Virus record (IMG/VR): IMGVR_UViG_3300025108_000009
Location: 1-41,524 of that record
From: a virus
Length of the DNA: 41,524 bases
Strand: one strand, 5' to 3'
This document shows positions 27,311 to 37,825 of the stretch, piece by piece (within the stretch, counting starts at the first letter, position 1; each line of letters starts with the position of its first letter). The notes under the pieces are model-generated. The model saw nothing but the letters and a program-made list of their open reading frames with translations. It was not told the origin of the DNA and did not search any database. Position numbers and translations under genes: made by a program.

Positions 27311-29652
27311 TGGCACTCATCAGTCAATCTATCCCCAATCTGATTAACGGTGTATCACAACAACCACCATCTCTACGTCTTAACACACAGGCAGAGTTAC
27401 AGGAAAACGGTTTATCTAATGTTGTAACAGGCTTATCTAAGCGTCCTAGTTCTCAGCACATTGCTGACTTAGGAGTTATTAACAACATAGACAAGGCTTT
27501 TATCCACACTATCCGTAGAGATGAGAACGAGTTCTACTCTATGGTTGTTGATACTGCTGGCACAATCAACGTGTTTGACAAGGATGGTGTATCAAAGACT
27601 GTAACTAATAATGCAGCCTCATACCTATCTGGATTGACTGACCCAAGCCAAGAGTTGGCTGCTGTCTCTATTGCTGATACAACTTTTATTCTAAACAAGA
27701 ACACAGTAGTAGCTAAAGGTACTAACACATCACCCTCACGTAATCCTGAGGCATTGGTGTATGTCAAGCAAGCTGACTACTCTTCAACATACCGATTAAA
27801 ACTAACAAAGGGTGCAAGCACAAGCACTGTTGAGTTTGCTACTAAGTCATCAACACAAAGTAGTACGTCACTAACACAGAACGCAGAACGTGGTGCATCA
27901 ACAGACTTGATTGCAGAGAACTTAGATACGTTCTCAGGCACAGCAGTTAACACTACCTACTATGATAACATTACTGACGGTACTGCTGTCACAGGTTTGA
28001 CACTAACACGCTACGGTTCTGTTATACACATCCAATCAGATGATACGACTAACTTTACAGTAGAGGTAGGTGATTCACACGGTGGTGACCACTTACTGTT
28101 GTTTAAGACTGAGACTGCTGACTTTAAGAAGCTGCCCACAGAAGGGCCAGTAGACTTTAACATTAAAGTATCTGGCGACAACCAAAAGGCGCAGGACGAT
28201 TACTACGTCAAGTTTACAGCAGACGGTGTTTGGAAAGAAACCATTGAGCCTAATATTATTATAGACCTTGATGCCACCACACTACCACACAAACTAGCCA
28301 AGCAACCAGACGGTAGCTTTATCTTTGATGAGGTTAGCTACGCTGACCGTAGGGTGGGTGATGACGGTACTAACGACTTCCCATCATTCATAGGTTATAC
28401 CCTTGCTGACATCTTCTTCCATCGTGATAGGCTAGGTGTTCTAGCTGATGAGAATGTTATCTTTGCACGTGCAGGAGAATATGTTGACTTTGATTTCTTC
28501 CGTAAATCTACACTTACTATTGTTGATAGTGACCCCATTGATGTTGCAGTATCCTCTAATAAGGTTAGTATTCTTAAACATGCTGTACCCTTCAACGAGG
28601 CCTTACTACTATTCTCAGACCTTACACAGTTCAAGCTAACTGCTGACCCTGTACTTACCCCTGAGACTGTAAACATTGCTAACACCACAGAGTTTGAGGC
28701 ATCCCTTAGAGCCAAGCCAGCACAAGCAGGTAAGTTTGTGTACTTCGCATCTAAGCGTGGTGCATGGTCTGGCATGTGGGAGTACTATGTAGATACAGAC
28801 ACAGATACTAACGATGCTACAGAATCTACAGCACACGTACCTGAGTACCTCAATGGTGATGTAACTAATATCCAAGCATCATCCAATGAGGATATGCTAC
28901 TGGTACAGACTGACAATGACCCAGAGGCCTTGTATGTATACAGGTACTATTGGTCAGGTAGAGAGAAGTTACAGTCGTCATGGTCACGCTGGGTGTTTGA
29001 TGGTGATGTAATAGGATGCTCATTTAACCGTGCAGATATTACACTGCTAATCAAGAGAGACACTAATCTATACCTTGAGCGTATTAACTTATCAGTAGAT
29101 GATGCAACGAACTACACCACAGGTCAGTTCTCCATCCATCTAGATAGACGTGTACAATTAGAAACTGCTGGTCTTACTACAGTACCATACGTTGACGCAG
29201 CCACAATCTACATTGACCAAACAGGTAATGTAATAAACCTAGCAGATGTAGCAGGTAAGTTAGCTGACAGTGAAATAGTCTATGCTGGTATTCCGTACAT
29301 ATTTAAGTACCAGTTCTCTGAGCCTGTAGTAAAGCAAGCCAACCAACCAGTAACCACAGGTGTACTGAACCTTAGAAACTATGCAGTTGTGTATAACAAC
29401 ACAGGTTTCTTTGAGGTAGATGTAACACCTTCTAGACGTGCCACATACAATCGTAAGTTTACAGGACGTATTGTGAGTGGTGCAGCAAACATACTTAATA
29501 GAGCCGCCATTGATTCAGGTACATATGAGTTTGGTATTCTGGCTAAGTCAGACAAAGTTAGTATCGTACTAAAAAGTGATAGCCACCTGCCATGTGTATT
29601 CCAATCGGCAGAATGGGAAGGCTTCTATGTTCTACGTTCTAGGAGAATGTAA
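27310..29652 (+). CDS. Tail tubular protein B (gp12-like nozzle)
   Basis: A 780-residue protein, close to T7 gp12 (794). The start, LISQSIPNLINGVSQQPPSL, is diagnostic, followed by LQENGLSNVVTGLSKRPSSQ and FHRDRLGVLADENVIFARAG. Six copies form the tail nozzle that closes the DNA channel until adsorption. The C-terminus (FQSAEWEGFYVLRSRRM) also matches. It overlaps both neighbours by one base. Confidence 0.95.
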   Translation: MALISQSIPNLINGVSQQPPSLRLNTQAELQENGLSNVVTGLSKRPSSQHIADLGVINNIDKAFIHTIRRDENEFYSMVVDTAGTINVFDKDGVSKTVTNNAASYLSGLTDPSQELAAVSIADTTFILNKNTVVAKGTNTSPSRNPEALVYVKQADYSSTYRLKLTKGASTSTVEFATKSSTQSSTSLTQNAERGASTDLIAENLDTFSGTAVNTTYYDNITDGTAVTGLTLTRYGSVIHIQSDDTTNFTVEVGDSHGGDHLLLFKTETADFKKLPTEGPVDFNIKVSGDNQKAQDDYYVKFTADGVWKETIEPNIIIDLDATTLPHKLAKQPDGSFIFDEVSYADRRVGDDGTNDFPSFIGYTLADIFFHRDRLGVLADENVIFARAGEYVDFDFFRKSTLTIVDSDPIDVAVSSNKVSILKHAVPFNEALLLFSDLTQFKLTADPVLTPETVNIANTTEFEASLRAKPAQAGKFVYFASKRGAWSGMWEYYVDTDTDTNDATESTAHVPEYLNGDVTNIQASSNEDMLLVQTDNDPEALYVYRYYWSGREKLQSSWSRWVFDGDVIGCSFNRADITLLIKRDTNLYLERINLSVDDATNYTTGQFSIHLDRRVQLETAGLTTVPYVDAATIYIDQTGNVINLADVAGKLADSEIVYAGIPYIFKYQFSEPVVKQANQPVTTGVLNLRNYAVVYNNTGFFEVDVTPSRRATYNRKFTGRIVSGAANILNRAAIDSGTYEFGILAKSDKVSIVLKSDSHLPCVFQSAEWEGFYVLRSRRM

Positions 29653-30110
29653 TGAAAGTCCATGTGAGACAGAGTACCCAAGATGATGTTGAATATCTTT
29701 GTGACAACTTACGCCCTGAGGATAGGGAAGAGGTACTTGCCTCACATGGTAGCACTAGAGAGGCCTTACAGGTAGGCTTTGATGAATCAGAAGAATGTTG
29801 GACTATCACTGTGAAAGACACAGGTGAGATAGCTGGTATATATGGACTAGCTAGGTATGATGATGACGCAGCAGTGCCGTGGTTACTGACCACACCTGCT
29901 ATTAAAAAGGTATGGCTACCATTCCTACGTGGCTCACGTAAATGGGTAGAAGAAGCTAATCAAAAATACCCCCTACTTACTAATGCAGTAGATGCAGACT
30001 ATACTGTAGCTATCAACTGGCTACGTTTTGTTGGTTTCACGTTTATCAAGAAACATGAGAAATGGGGCGTAGGTAATAAACCATTTCTAGAATTTGTGAG
30101 GATACGATAA
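29652..30110 (+). CDS. gp13-like protein with GNAT-type fold
   Basis: A 152-residue protein (T7 gp13 is 138) with AGGAG before its ATG. It starts VHVRQSTQDDVEYLCDNLRP and has GEIAGIYGLARYD, then NWLRFVGFTFIKKHEKWGVG near the end. This is the arrangement of GNAT acetyltransferases (helix, beta hairpin, late FxxxG). T7 gp13 occupies the same place between gp12 and gp14 and is needed for virion maturation. Whether the fold is catalytic here is unknown; its position argues for a structural or assembly role. Confidence 0.82.
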   Translation: MKVHVRQSTQDDVEYLCDNLRPEDREEVLASHGSTREALQVGFDESEECWTITVKDTGEIAGIYGLARYDDDAAVPWLLTTPAIKKVWLPFLRGSRKWVEEANQKYPLLTNAVDADYTVAINWLRFVGFTFIKKHEKWGVGNKPFLEFVRIR

Positions 30111-30751
30111 TGGACCCAATGACTATTGCTGTCGGTGTACAGGGTGTAGCCAATTACTTTGATGCAGAAAACAAAGCAGCATGGACTGAGTATGACTTTC
30201 TACAAAATAGAGTTAATGCTGCTGTAGCACGTGACTTAAAAATACAAAGCTTAAACCGTAGAGCAATACAAGAAGCAGAAGCTACAGCAGGTCAAAAGTT
30301 TGACTTAGCTATTGCATCTATGGAATCTAGGGAAGCACGTACTGTTGCTGCTGGTGAATCAGGTCTAGGTGGTAAGAGTATTGATGCTCAAGCAAACATG
30401 GTTACGGCTAGACAGTTACGTGGTGAAACAGTACTAAATGATAATCTGCGTATGACGCTAGACCAAATTGAAGATGAAAAAGAAGGCTTCAGTACTGAGA
30501 TGATGAACAGGATTAACTCACTACCACGTGGGCAAAAACCTAACATGTTAATGCACGCACTCAACACTGCTGCTAATATGTATGGTACTGAAGCAGCTAT
30601 GACAGGTAAATCACCATTCTCTAGTAGCGTGGCAAGTAAGGGTTCAACTATAGCTATGCCAGTTAGTAAGACCGCAAGCATAAGTACAGTACAAGCAGGT
30701 ATGACACCAGCTTCTACATACGCCTATATTACTGGTATGCCTAAGATTTAA
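30110..30751 (+). CDS. Internal virion protein (gp14-like)
   Basis: A 213-residue protein (T7 gp14 is 196) starting in a TAATG overlap. It is helical and Ala-rich (YDFLQNRVNAAVARDLKIQS, NRRAIQEAEATAGQKFDLAI), with GESGLGGKSIDAQAN as in other gp14-like proteins. In T7, gp14 is ejected first and forms a pore in the outer membrane for DNA entry. The large gp15- and gp16-like genes follow in the same order as T7. Confidence 0.88.
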   Translation: MDPMTIAVGVQGVANYFDAENKAAWTEYDFLQNRVNAAVARDLKIQSLNRRAIQEAEATAGQKFDLAIASMESREARTVAAGESGLGGKSIDAQANMVTARQLRGETVLNDNLRMTLDQIEDEKEGFSTEMMNRINSLPRGQKPNMLMHALNTAANMYGTEAAMTGKSPFSSSVASKGSTIAMPVSKTASISTVQAGMTPASTYAYITGMPKI

Positions 30752-30763
30752 TGAGGAGTTATT

Positions 30764-33700
30764 ATGGCACAATCTAGAGTACAAGTGGGTAGATTAAACG
30801 CACCCACACAGTCTGATTTACGTCCACAAGCTGCTCCTGTAGAGACTTATGTAAGACCAGTTGAATCACAGGTTCAAGCTAGTCCTTTATCTCAGTTCAT
30901 GTCAGCAATTAGTCCTGCTATCGAAGCAGACGCTCAAATAAGAAAAGCTGACAGATTAAAGCGTGAAAGAGAATTAGAAACTAATAAGACCAGAAGGCAG
31001 TTAAATCAATTACAACAAGCTGGTAAAATTCTAGAAGCTAATATGGATGCAGAGTACTATACTACCAATGAAGCTGGTAAACTAGTATTCAAACCAGAAT
31101 ATCTAGACATGGATACTGCTGATGTATTAGCTTTACGAGAAAAATCCGTAGATGAGTATACTAAGCAACTAGAGGGTGTTATAGACCCTATGTACATTGA
31201 GGGCTTTAAGGAAGACCAACTAGCTGTCTCAATGATATGGGGAAATACTACATATAGGACTGCTAAAGAAGCGCACAACAAAGGTAAGTTAAATAATGCA
31301 CTTACTACAACTCTAACAGCTATCAATGACCAAGCTGCTAGGGACATAGCTAACGGTGTGCCTAATGCTATGGAAAACGCTGCATTACAAGTTAATGCAC
31401 AAATTAACAACCATTATGCAGCTAACTCAGACCTTTATTCTAGCTTTGAAGAATTAAATAATGTAGTAAGAAACTTTGCTTTTGATGAAATTAAGTATCG
31501 TGCAGATACACCTACAGTAGCATGGTTAGATGATGCTAAATTATCTAAGAACCAATTAGGTGTAGGCAAGTATGCTGCAAGAAACTCTGCTATCTTAGCA
31601 GCTAGGGAGACAGAAAGAAAAACTACCTATAACGCTACTGCTAAAGCTACCTCAATAAATAAGCAGGTTACTGATGCTGTTAATACTGGTAATGCTTCCT
31701 CTATTACTAAAAAATATACAAAGATTGATGGCACAGAAGGTACATATACTGATGCAGAATTAGATGCAGCTATCTTTGCTAATGAAGATTTTAAAGCACT
31801 AGGTGGCCCTAATGGTGAATTGACTGGTCAACAATCTCGTTTGTTTGGGAAGTGGGGGTACGTTCCTAAAGTATTCAAAAACAGAGTTACAGATATTCTT
31901 CCTTTATTTAATGCAGGTCAAGATGTATCGTCATCAGAATCTAATGAAAAATTAATGCTTGGTTTTCAGACTTATCAGATGATAAGGAACTCTGGGGCTG
32001 TCGTTGAAAGTGTCTTAGATATCAATGAGGATGATATTGAAAGATTTGATGCTTTGGAGTACTTAGTACAAGAACAAGCTAGAGTAGGAGAAGTGTCACA
32101 AGAAGGTAAAACAGTACAGAACTATAGTAATGCTGTTGCTATGGTTCAACGTATGGACTTTACTATACCCAGACCAACTAAATTAACAGAGGATGTAGCT
32201 GCCTCTATGGATGCTAGTTGGTATGCGGATGCTTTTGGTACAGACCTAAGTGAATCTTATAATTCAGCACATATAATGGCAGAAGCTGCTGACCGTGTAC
32301 ATCATTTAGTACAGCTAGGTCAGGTTTCGTATAAAGATGCGTTAAAACAAGTAGCTGCACAAATGGCTAGGGATTATCCCATAACTAAATCTAGTGATGG
32401 GACTGCTTATGCTTATAAACAGTTAAACACAGGTATTGATGAAAGTCTAAATGCCTCTGATGTAATAGCAGACTACAACGCAGCCCTAGCTAACTCAGAC
32501 AAGCTTGCTAAGTATATGGCGGATACTCATAGATTAAAAAAAGGTGAGTATGTTGTAGCTTTACAGCCAAATACTGTTAATCCTAAAGCTACTTCAATAC
32601 ATGTATGGGATACTAGAGAAGATACTCCTCTATACTTAGGTGTAGCGGGTGGGCAGATAGATAGAATAACACTGCTTAATGACAAGCAGCAGTTATATAA
32701 TCTTGAAGCCACTGTGATGACACAGGATAACGAGTTTACTACTGGTTATACAAGCACAGTACCAGATGCTTTGTTGTCTGATTCCCAGCAAGTCATAGAA
32801 GATACCATTAACCAGAACCTTACATACTTTGGTGGTACAGGTGAAGCAGGACAAGCAGGAACATTTGAAGACTTATTAAATTCCCCTGCTGCAAAAGACT
32901 TAGACAAACTTATAAACCCAAATTATGGTATCTTAACCAGAGGTATTACACATGGCTTTAATTTAGTACCTACAGCAGAAGGTCTGGCAAAAGAAGCTGA
33001 ATATGTAAAAAGTTTGTTTAAGGGTACAGGACAAGTCAGGGAAACTGTAACACCTGAGGATGCCGCTGCAAGAAGAGAAGACCTTGGTCTTAGTATTGGT
33101 GATGTAACACCAATGAACGCCTTTACTGATATGTTCAAGGATGCTACACCAGAAGTTAAGGAAGTCGTAGATAAGCTATCTTCTAACTTAAACTTTGTAA
33201 CAACAGCTAATGCTACTGCAACCATTATGAATGATGAGGGTTTTGAATACACTCCTTATGATGATATGGGTAAGCAGTCAGTAGGTCATGGTCTACAGAT
33301 TGAATCACTAGAGGATGATGAGAAGGCTCTTATTGCTGACATCAACAACGTACAGCCTGAGGAATCTGCTGCTGTAGTTGCTTTGAAAGTAGATAAAATA
33401 ACTAACTACTTTTCTGACGCAGTAGAAGGCTTTGAGAACCTACCAGAAACAGCAAAGTCTGGTATGATTCAAATGGGTTATCAGCTAGGTAGATTTAATG
33501 TCACCAAAGAGTGGCCTAAATTTATGGAATCAATTAAGGAAGCTGCACAGTATGCAGAAGGTTCCGCAGAACAGGCTACTGCTCTTGCCAAGGCTAAGTT
33601 TAATATGCTTTACAATGTTGCAGAGGATGGTACTGCTACCGCTACTAGGTGGGCTACACAGACTAAGAACAGGGCTATAAAAGTAGCTAATGAACTTGCG

Positions 33701-34456
33701 AGTAGTGCAGGTGATGCAGCCGCATCTATCTTTGAAGCTGTTATACCTAAGGCACACGCTGATACAGACCTTATTCCACAGAAAGAACAGTTAAAGGTGG
33801 GTGATGTCCCAACAGCTTCTGCTGTTGTAGATATTGCCCTAGCGCAAAACCCTGCTGATGCTGCTTATAAATACTACGGTATTGATGAGAACACAGATGA
33901 GGGTGCTGCTGCTGTTAAAGGTTTCTTTAAAACATCTGTGGGTGATTGGAACCCAGACCAAGAAACAGTAGAAGAGTTTGCCACAAATAAAGCGTGGTGT
34001 GCTGCTTTCTTAACACAGGTCTTGCGTGATTCAGGTATCGACACTAAGGCTCTATTTGGTACAGACAAGTTTGACCAGATACGTGCTAAAGCTTACACTA
34101 ATGTTGGTACTCAAGTAGAACCTACACAAGTTAAAGCTGGTGATGTGATGGTTAAACAACACACGGCAGAAGAGCGTAAAAAGTTTAAGCTAGGCTATGG
34201 TCACGTGGGCATTGTTGTAAAAGTAGAAGGTGATGAGGTATTCTTTATTGGTGGTAACACTGGTGATAGGGTAACCATGTCTTCTTACAACATGAACGAA
34301 AAGCAGGTTGATTTCAGAAGAATCCAAAATGCTTCTGACATCCCTACTGAAAGCTTACCTTCTATGCTTGAATTAAAAGCTGGCGTGTACACTAGAAAAG
34401 CAGTGAAGAAAGCAAAGAACTTGTTTACTAGTATGTATGACAACATATTTGGATAA
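30764..34456 (+). CDS. Internal virion protein (gp15-like) with lysozyme and CHAP-like domains
   Basis: A 1230-residue protein, far longer than T7 gp15 (747). The first ~820 residues are a helical core protein. Next is a GH24-like domain: NDEGFEYTPYDDMGKQSVGHG with Glu825, Asp834 and Ser839 aligned with the T4 lysozyme triad (Ser for Thr, one residue shorter). The end is a cysteine-peptidase-like domain of the TIGR02594/CHAP type: AWCAAFLTQVLRDSGI (Cys1079), GHVGIVVKVEGDEVFFIGGN (His1147, Asn1165). Both could cut peptidoglycan during DNA entry. AGGAG precedes the ATG. Confidence 0.9.
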   Translation: MAQSRVQVGRLNAPTQSDLRPQAAPVETYVRPVESQVQASPLSQFMSAISPAIEADAQIRKADRLKRERELETNKTRRQLNQLQQAGKILEANMDAEYYTTNEAGKLVFKPEYLDMDTADVLALREKSVDEYTKQLEGVIDPMYIEGFKEDQLAVSMIWGNTTYRTAKEAHNKGKLNNALTTTLTAINDQAARDIANGVPNAMENAALQVNAQINNHYAANSDLYSSFEELNNVVRNFAFDEIKYRADTPTVAWLDDAKLSKNQLGVGKYAARNSAILAARETERKTTYNATAKATSINKQVTDAVNTGNASSITKKYTKIDGTEGTYTDAELDAAIFANEDFKALGGPNGELTGQQSRLFGKWGYVPKVFKNRVTDILPLFNAGQDVSSSESNEKLMLGFQTYQMIRNSGAVVESVLDINEDDIERFDALEYLVQEQARVGEVSQEGKTVQNYSNAVAMVQRMDFTIPRPTKLTEDVAASMDASWYADAFGTDLSESYNSAHIMAEAADRVHHLVQLGQVSYKDALKQVAAQMARDYPITKSSDGTAYAYKQLNTGIDESLNASDVIADYNAALANSDKLAKYMADTHRLKKGEYVVALQPNTVNPKATSIHVWDTREDTPLYLGVAGGQIDRITLLNDKQQLYNLEATVMTQDNEFTTGYTSTVPDALLSDSQQVIEDTINQNLTYFGGTGEAGQAGTFEDLLNSPAAKDLDKLINPNYGILTRGITHGFNLVPTAEGLAKEAEYVKSLFKGTGQVRETVTPEDAAARREDLGLSIGDVTPMNAFTDMFKDATPEVKEVVDKLSSNLNFVTTANATATIMNDEGFEYTPYDDMGKQSVGHGLQIESLEDDEKALIADINNVQPEESAAVVALKVDKITNYFSDAVEGFENLPETAKSGMIQMGYQLGRFNVTKEWPKFMESIKEAAQYAEGSAEQATALAKAKFNMLYNVAEDGTATATRWATQTKNRAIKVANELASSAGDAAASIFEAVIPKAHADTDLIPQKEQLKVGDVPTASAVVDIALAQNPADAAYKYYGIDENTDEGAAAVKGFFKTSVGDWNPDQETVEEFATNKAWCAAFLTQVLRDSGIDTKALFGTDKFDQIRAKAYTNVGTQVEPTQVKAGDVMVKQHTAEERKKFKLGYGHVGIVVKVEGDEVFFIGGNTGDRVTMSSYNMNEKQVDFRRIQNASDIPTESLPSMLELKAGVYTRKAVKKAKNLFTSMYDNIFG

Positions 34457-34479
34457 TATTATAGACGGAAGGTCAAACT

Positions 34480-37400
34480 ATGGCTACTGAAAACGAACAA
34501 CTTCTCCAAGACCTTGGCATAAAGGGTGTCAATCCTGACGCATTACCCTTAGTCACGACTGTGGACGAAGCTGCCCTAACTAAGCAGCAGGTGCTGGCTG
34601 ACAGCAGAAGTTCTACATTTCTTAATAGTTTAGGAAGTGCGGTGGAAGAGGAATGGATTGCTACTTCCGTCTATAATAATCTAGATAGGTTTCAGTCATC
34701 AGGCGTACCTGTGACTAAGTTTACACCTGAGTTGGTCAAACAACTAACTGAAGGCCTAGAAGAAACTCTGGCAGCACGTGAGGTGTTAGAAGATGCACAA
34801 TTACGTGGCGTTAATTCAGCCATGAAAACACGTGAATCTTACTTACGCACACAAGCAAACAGAAGACAAATAGCAGAGGACGGTTGGTCTGGTGTTACAG
34901 CAACCGCCCTAGCTGCTATGTTTGACCCTGTAGAGTGGACAGCTATCTTTGGTACAACAGCAGCCGCAACAGCCGTTGCTGGCCCTGTAGGGGGTGGTGC
35001 TGCATTAGTAGCAGGTACAGCTAAAAAAGCTTACAATGTAGGACGTGCGTTTAAGTATGGAGCAGTAATTGGTGGTGCAGAAACAGCAGCATTTGAAGCC
35101 ATCCGTGCAAACTTAAAGTATGATGTAACTGCTAGTGATGTTGTTATAGCAGGTGGTTTAGGGGCTACCCTAGCTGGCGGTTTGAACGCAGGTGCTACAG
35201 CTTTTGTTCGTGCTGGGCATCGTGCTAGGGTTGCACAAAAGGTTTTGCGTGGGGAAACACTAACACCAGCAGAGCAAAGATTTCACGATGAATACAACGT
35301 AGATGCTCTAGCAGAAAAAATACTACGTGAAGAATTAGATGGAGAAAAGTTTATTGAAGCTGCTGATGGTTTACCTACCCAACAGAAATCTATTCCTGTA
35401 GGTGAAGTAACTAAAGAAGTAGCAGAAGCTATTCCAGAACAAGCTGGTTGGAATATGCTTGGGCTGCGTAAGCTATTATCTACTGGTTATAGACTAGCAA
35501 GCCATAAGCTTGGTTACGCTAGGTATGCTGCACGTGTTTTAGGTCTTAACTCATCAGGGTATAAAGGCGGTAAACTAGAAACAGGTATGTCTGCTTCTGA
35601 GTGGTCAGAAATGTATCAGGCTAGGTTCCGTAGCACTATGTCTAATGTTATGCCTAATGCACAGTCTCGTTGGAAGCAACGTACTGGTGGCACTATTTCA
35701 GACTTTAATACCTTAGTATCACGCTATGTACGTGGTATTGATACTGAAGTCCCTAATGAAGTAAAAGAGGTAGGAGACTTAGTAAACAAGCTACAAAGAG
35801 AATTAGCCGAAGAAGCTGTCAAGCATGATGTAGCAGGGTTTAGCATGGATATGCTTAATAACCACTCTAACTACATGACACGTATCTTTAACGATGAAAA
35901 GATTAGAGCATTACGTATGCGACTAGGTGATGAGGCAGACCTACAAATCGCTGAATTAGTAGATACAGCTATTAGAAAAGGTCAACCTGACATTGTAGCT
36001 AATGTTAGAAAACATCTTGCATCTAAGGGTAAGAAAAAAGTTACCGATAAAATGGTAAAGGACTATATTAGAAAGATAGCTACAGCATATACTAAATCAA
36101 TTACTGACCCTAAGTTGGGTAAGTTAGGTCATGCTGGTGCTAACGAAATGAACCTAGAAGACCTTGCTGATATTCTTAAAGCAGGTGGGTTTGATGCAGA
36201 AGATATAGACATAGTAACAGACTTTCTTACACGTACTAATATACCTAAGGCTCATAAAAGAGCAAGACATCGTTTAGTACTGTCTGAAGATGCTGTGATA
36301 AAAGCACAAGATTCTGATGGTAATGTCTTTGAACTAAAGTTTGCTGACTTATTGGAAGAAGATGCAGAACAGTTGTTTAACAGTTATGTGTTTCAAATGT
36401 CAGGTGCTATTGGTTTAGCACGTAATGGTATCAACACTAATCAAGTAAACTCAAATTTTGATAACTTACTAGAAAACATTAGAATAGAAGGTAAGAGAAA
36501 GAACGCATCTAAGGATGAAATAGACGAAGCCATAAATGCTGCTGAGTTTATGTATGACGGTATCACTGGTAGACTAGCACACCGACAAGAGGTGTCAAAC
36601 AGAACACGTGATTTCTTTATTGCCACACGTGCTTTTAGCTTTGCTATAAACATGGGTATGTCAGGCATGTCAGCCTTGATGGAATTATCAAACGCTATGT
36701 TTGAGTATTCTTTCAGAACTATCCTTAAATCCTCACCTGCTTATAGAAGCCTAATAGGAAAAGCAAAGCAGGGTAGATTACCTGACGATATTATGCGTGA
36801 GTTAGTTGAGGCCTTTGGTTTAGGTGAAGAGGTTGCTCTTGGTAACTGGACTAATGTTACACGGTACGATACAGAAGATGTAGGAGATACTATATCACCT
36901 GAACGTGCTTGGGTAGATAAAAAAGGTTGGAGTGCTAGGTTAGCTAGGGGTACAGAGCAGTTTGGTTTTACTGCTCAGAAGAATGTAGCCTACTGGTCTG
37001 GCTTGACAGGTGTAACACAAACTCTTCGTAGATTGTCAATGCTAAATTATACGAATGAGTGGGTACTTGCTGCTCAAAAAGGTAACCTACCTTTCTCTGT
37101 AACCAAGCGTCAACAACTAGGCCTAAATGAAGAAATGGCTGGGCGTATTTCTGCTATTATGCGTAGTAATACTGTAGAAAAAGAGGCTAATGGTGCAGTA
37201 AAAAAGTTAAATCTAAAAGATTGGCCTGATGATGTACGTGATGCGTTTCAAGCCTCAGGTTTTAAGGAAGCTAGGAACAACGTACAAGAAAGTAACATTT
37301 CTTCTACCAATCCGTGGCTCCGTGGTGAAGTAGGTAAAACTTTTTTCCAGTTTATGAACTTTACGGTAGCATCCCTAGAGCAACAAACCATGCGTTTAGG

Positions 37401-37824
37401 TGTACGTATGCGTAGAGGAGACATGGCTGTTAGTAAAGTACTTCTTTCTGCTGCTATGATGGGTTCACTAATGTATATAGCACGTGTTAATCTTAATGCT
37501 GCTGGACGTAGTGACGCAGATGAGTACGTAAGGGACATGATGGAAGGTGATAAGATTATACTAGGTGCATTAAATCAGATTGGTGCATCTTCCATGTTAA
37601 TGTATATCTATCAACTTTCTAGTGGTGCTATGTCTGGCAATACTTACGCCATTACACCACCAGCGTTTTCTCTGGCACAGTCTGCTTTTCAGACAGTAGA
37701 TTCCATTGCACAAAATGATTGGTCAGAATCCGATTGGAGAACTTTCCTACGGCTTGCTCCGTACCAATCTTTATATGGCGCACGTCAAGGACTTAACGCT
37801 GTAGCTAATTACTTTGGCAACTAA
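34480..37824 (+). CDS. Internal virion protein (gp16-like), no transglycosylase domain seen
   Basis: A 1114-residue protein (T7 gp16 is 1318) following the gp15-like gene. The N-terminal region (NEQLLQDLGIKGVNPDALPL) lacks the lytic transglycosylase ES/GxMQ-type motifs that T7 gp16 has at its N-terminus. Residues about 140-245 contain Gly/Ala-rich hydrophobic stretches (VAGPVGGGAALVAG, VIAGGLGATLAGGL) that could enter membranes. The C-terminal third (LRGEVGKTFFQFMNFTVASL) is typical of large internal core proteins. It should form the trans-envelope channel with gp14 and gp15. Confidence 0.88.
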   Translation: MATENEQLLQDLGIKGVNPDALPLVTTVDEAALTKQQVLADSRSSTFLNSLGSAVEEEWIATSVYNNLDRFQSSGVPVTKFTPELVKQLTEGLEETLAAREVLEDAQLRGVNSAMKTRESYLRTQANRRQIAEDGWSGVTATALAAMFDPVEWTAIFGTTAAATAVAGPVGGGAALVAGTAKKAYNVGRAFKYGAVIGGAETAAFEAIRANLKYDVTASDVVIAGGLGATLAGGLNAGATAFVRAGHRARVAQKVLRGETLTPAEQRFHDEYNVDALAEKILREELDGEKFIEAADGLPTQQKSIPVGEVTKEVAEAIPEQAGWNMLGLRKLLSTGYRLASHKLGYARYAARVLGLNSSGYKGGKLETGMSASEWSEMYQARFRSTMSNVMPNAQSRWKQRTGGTISDFNTLVSRYVRGIDTEVPNEVKEVGDLVNKLQRELAEEAVKHDVAGFSMDMLNNHSNYMTRIFNDEKIRALRMRLGDEADLQIAELVDTAIRKGQPDIVANVRKHLASKGKKKVTDKMVKDYIRKIATAYTKSITDPKLGKLGHAGANEMNLEDLADILKAGGFDAEDIDIVTDFLTRTNIPKAHKRARHRLVLSEDAVIKAQDSDGNVFELKFADLLEEDAEQLFNSYVFQMSGAIGLARNGINTNQVNSNFDNLLENIRIEGKRKNASKDEIDEAINAAEFMYDGITGRLAHRQEVSNRTRDFFIATRAFSFAINMGMSGMSALMELSNAMFEYSFRTILKSSPAYRSLIGKAKQGRLPDDIMRELVEAFGLGEEVALGNWTNVTRYDTEDVGDTISPERAWVDKKGWSARLARGTEQFGFTAQKNVAYWSGLTGVTQTLRRLSMLNYTNEWVLAAQKGNLPFSVTKRQQLGLNEEMAGRISAIMRSNTVEKEANGAVKKLNLKDWPDDVRDAFQASGFKEARNNVQESNISSTNPWLRGEVGKTFFQFMNFTVASLEQQTMRLGVRMRRGDMAVSKVLLSAAMMGSLMYIARVNLNAAGRSDADEYVRDMMEGDKIILGALNQIGASSMLMYIYQLSSGAMSGNTYAITPPAFSLAQSAFQTVDSIAQNDWSESDWRTFLRLAPYQSLYGARQGLNAVANYFGN

Positions 37825-37825
37825 C

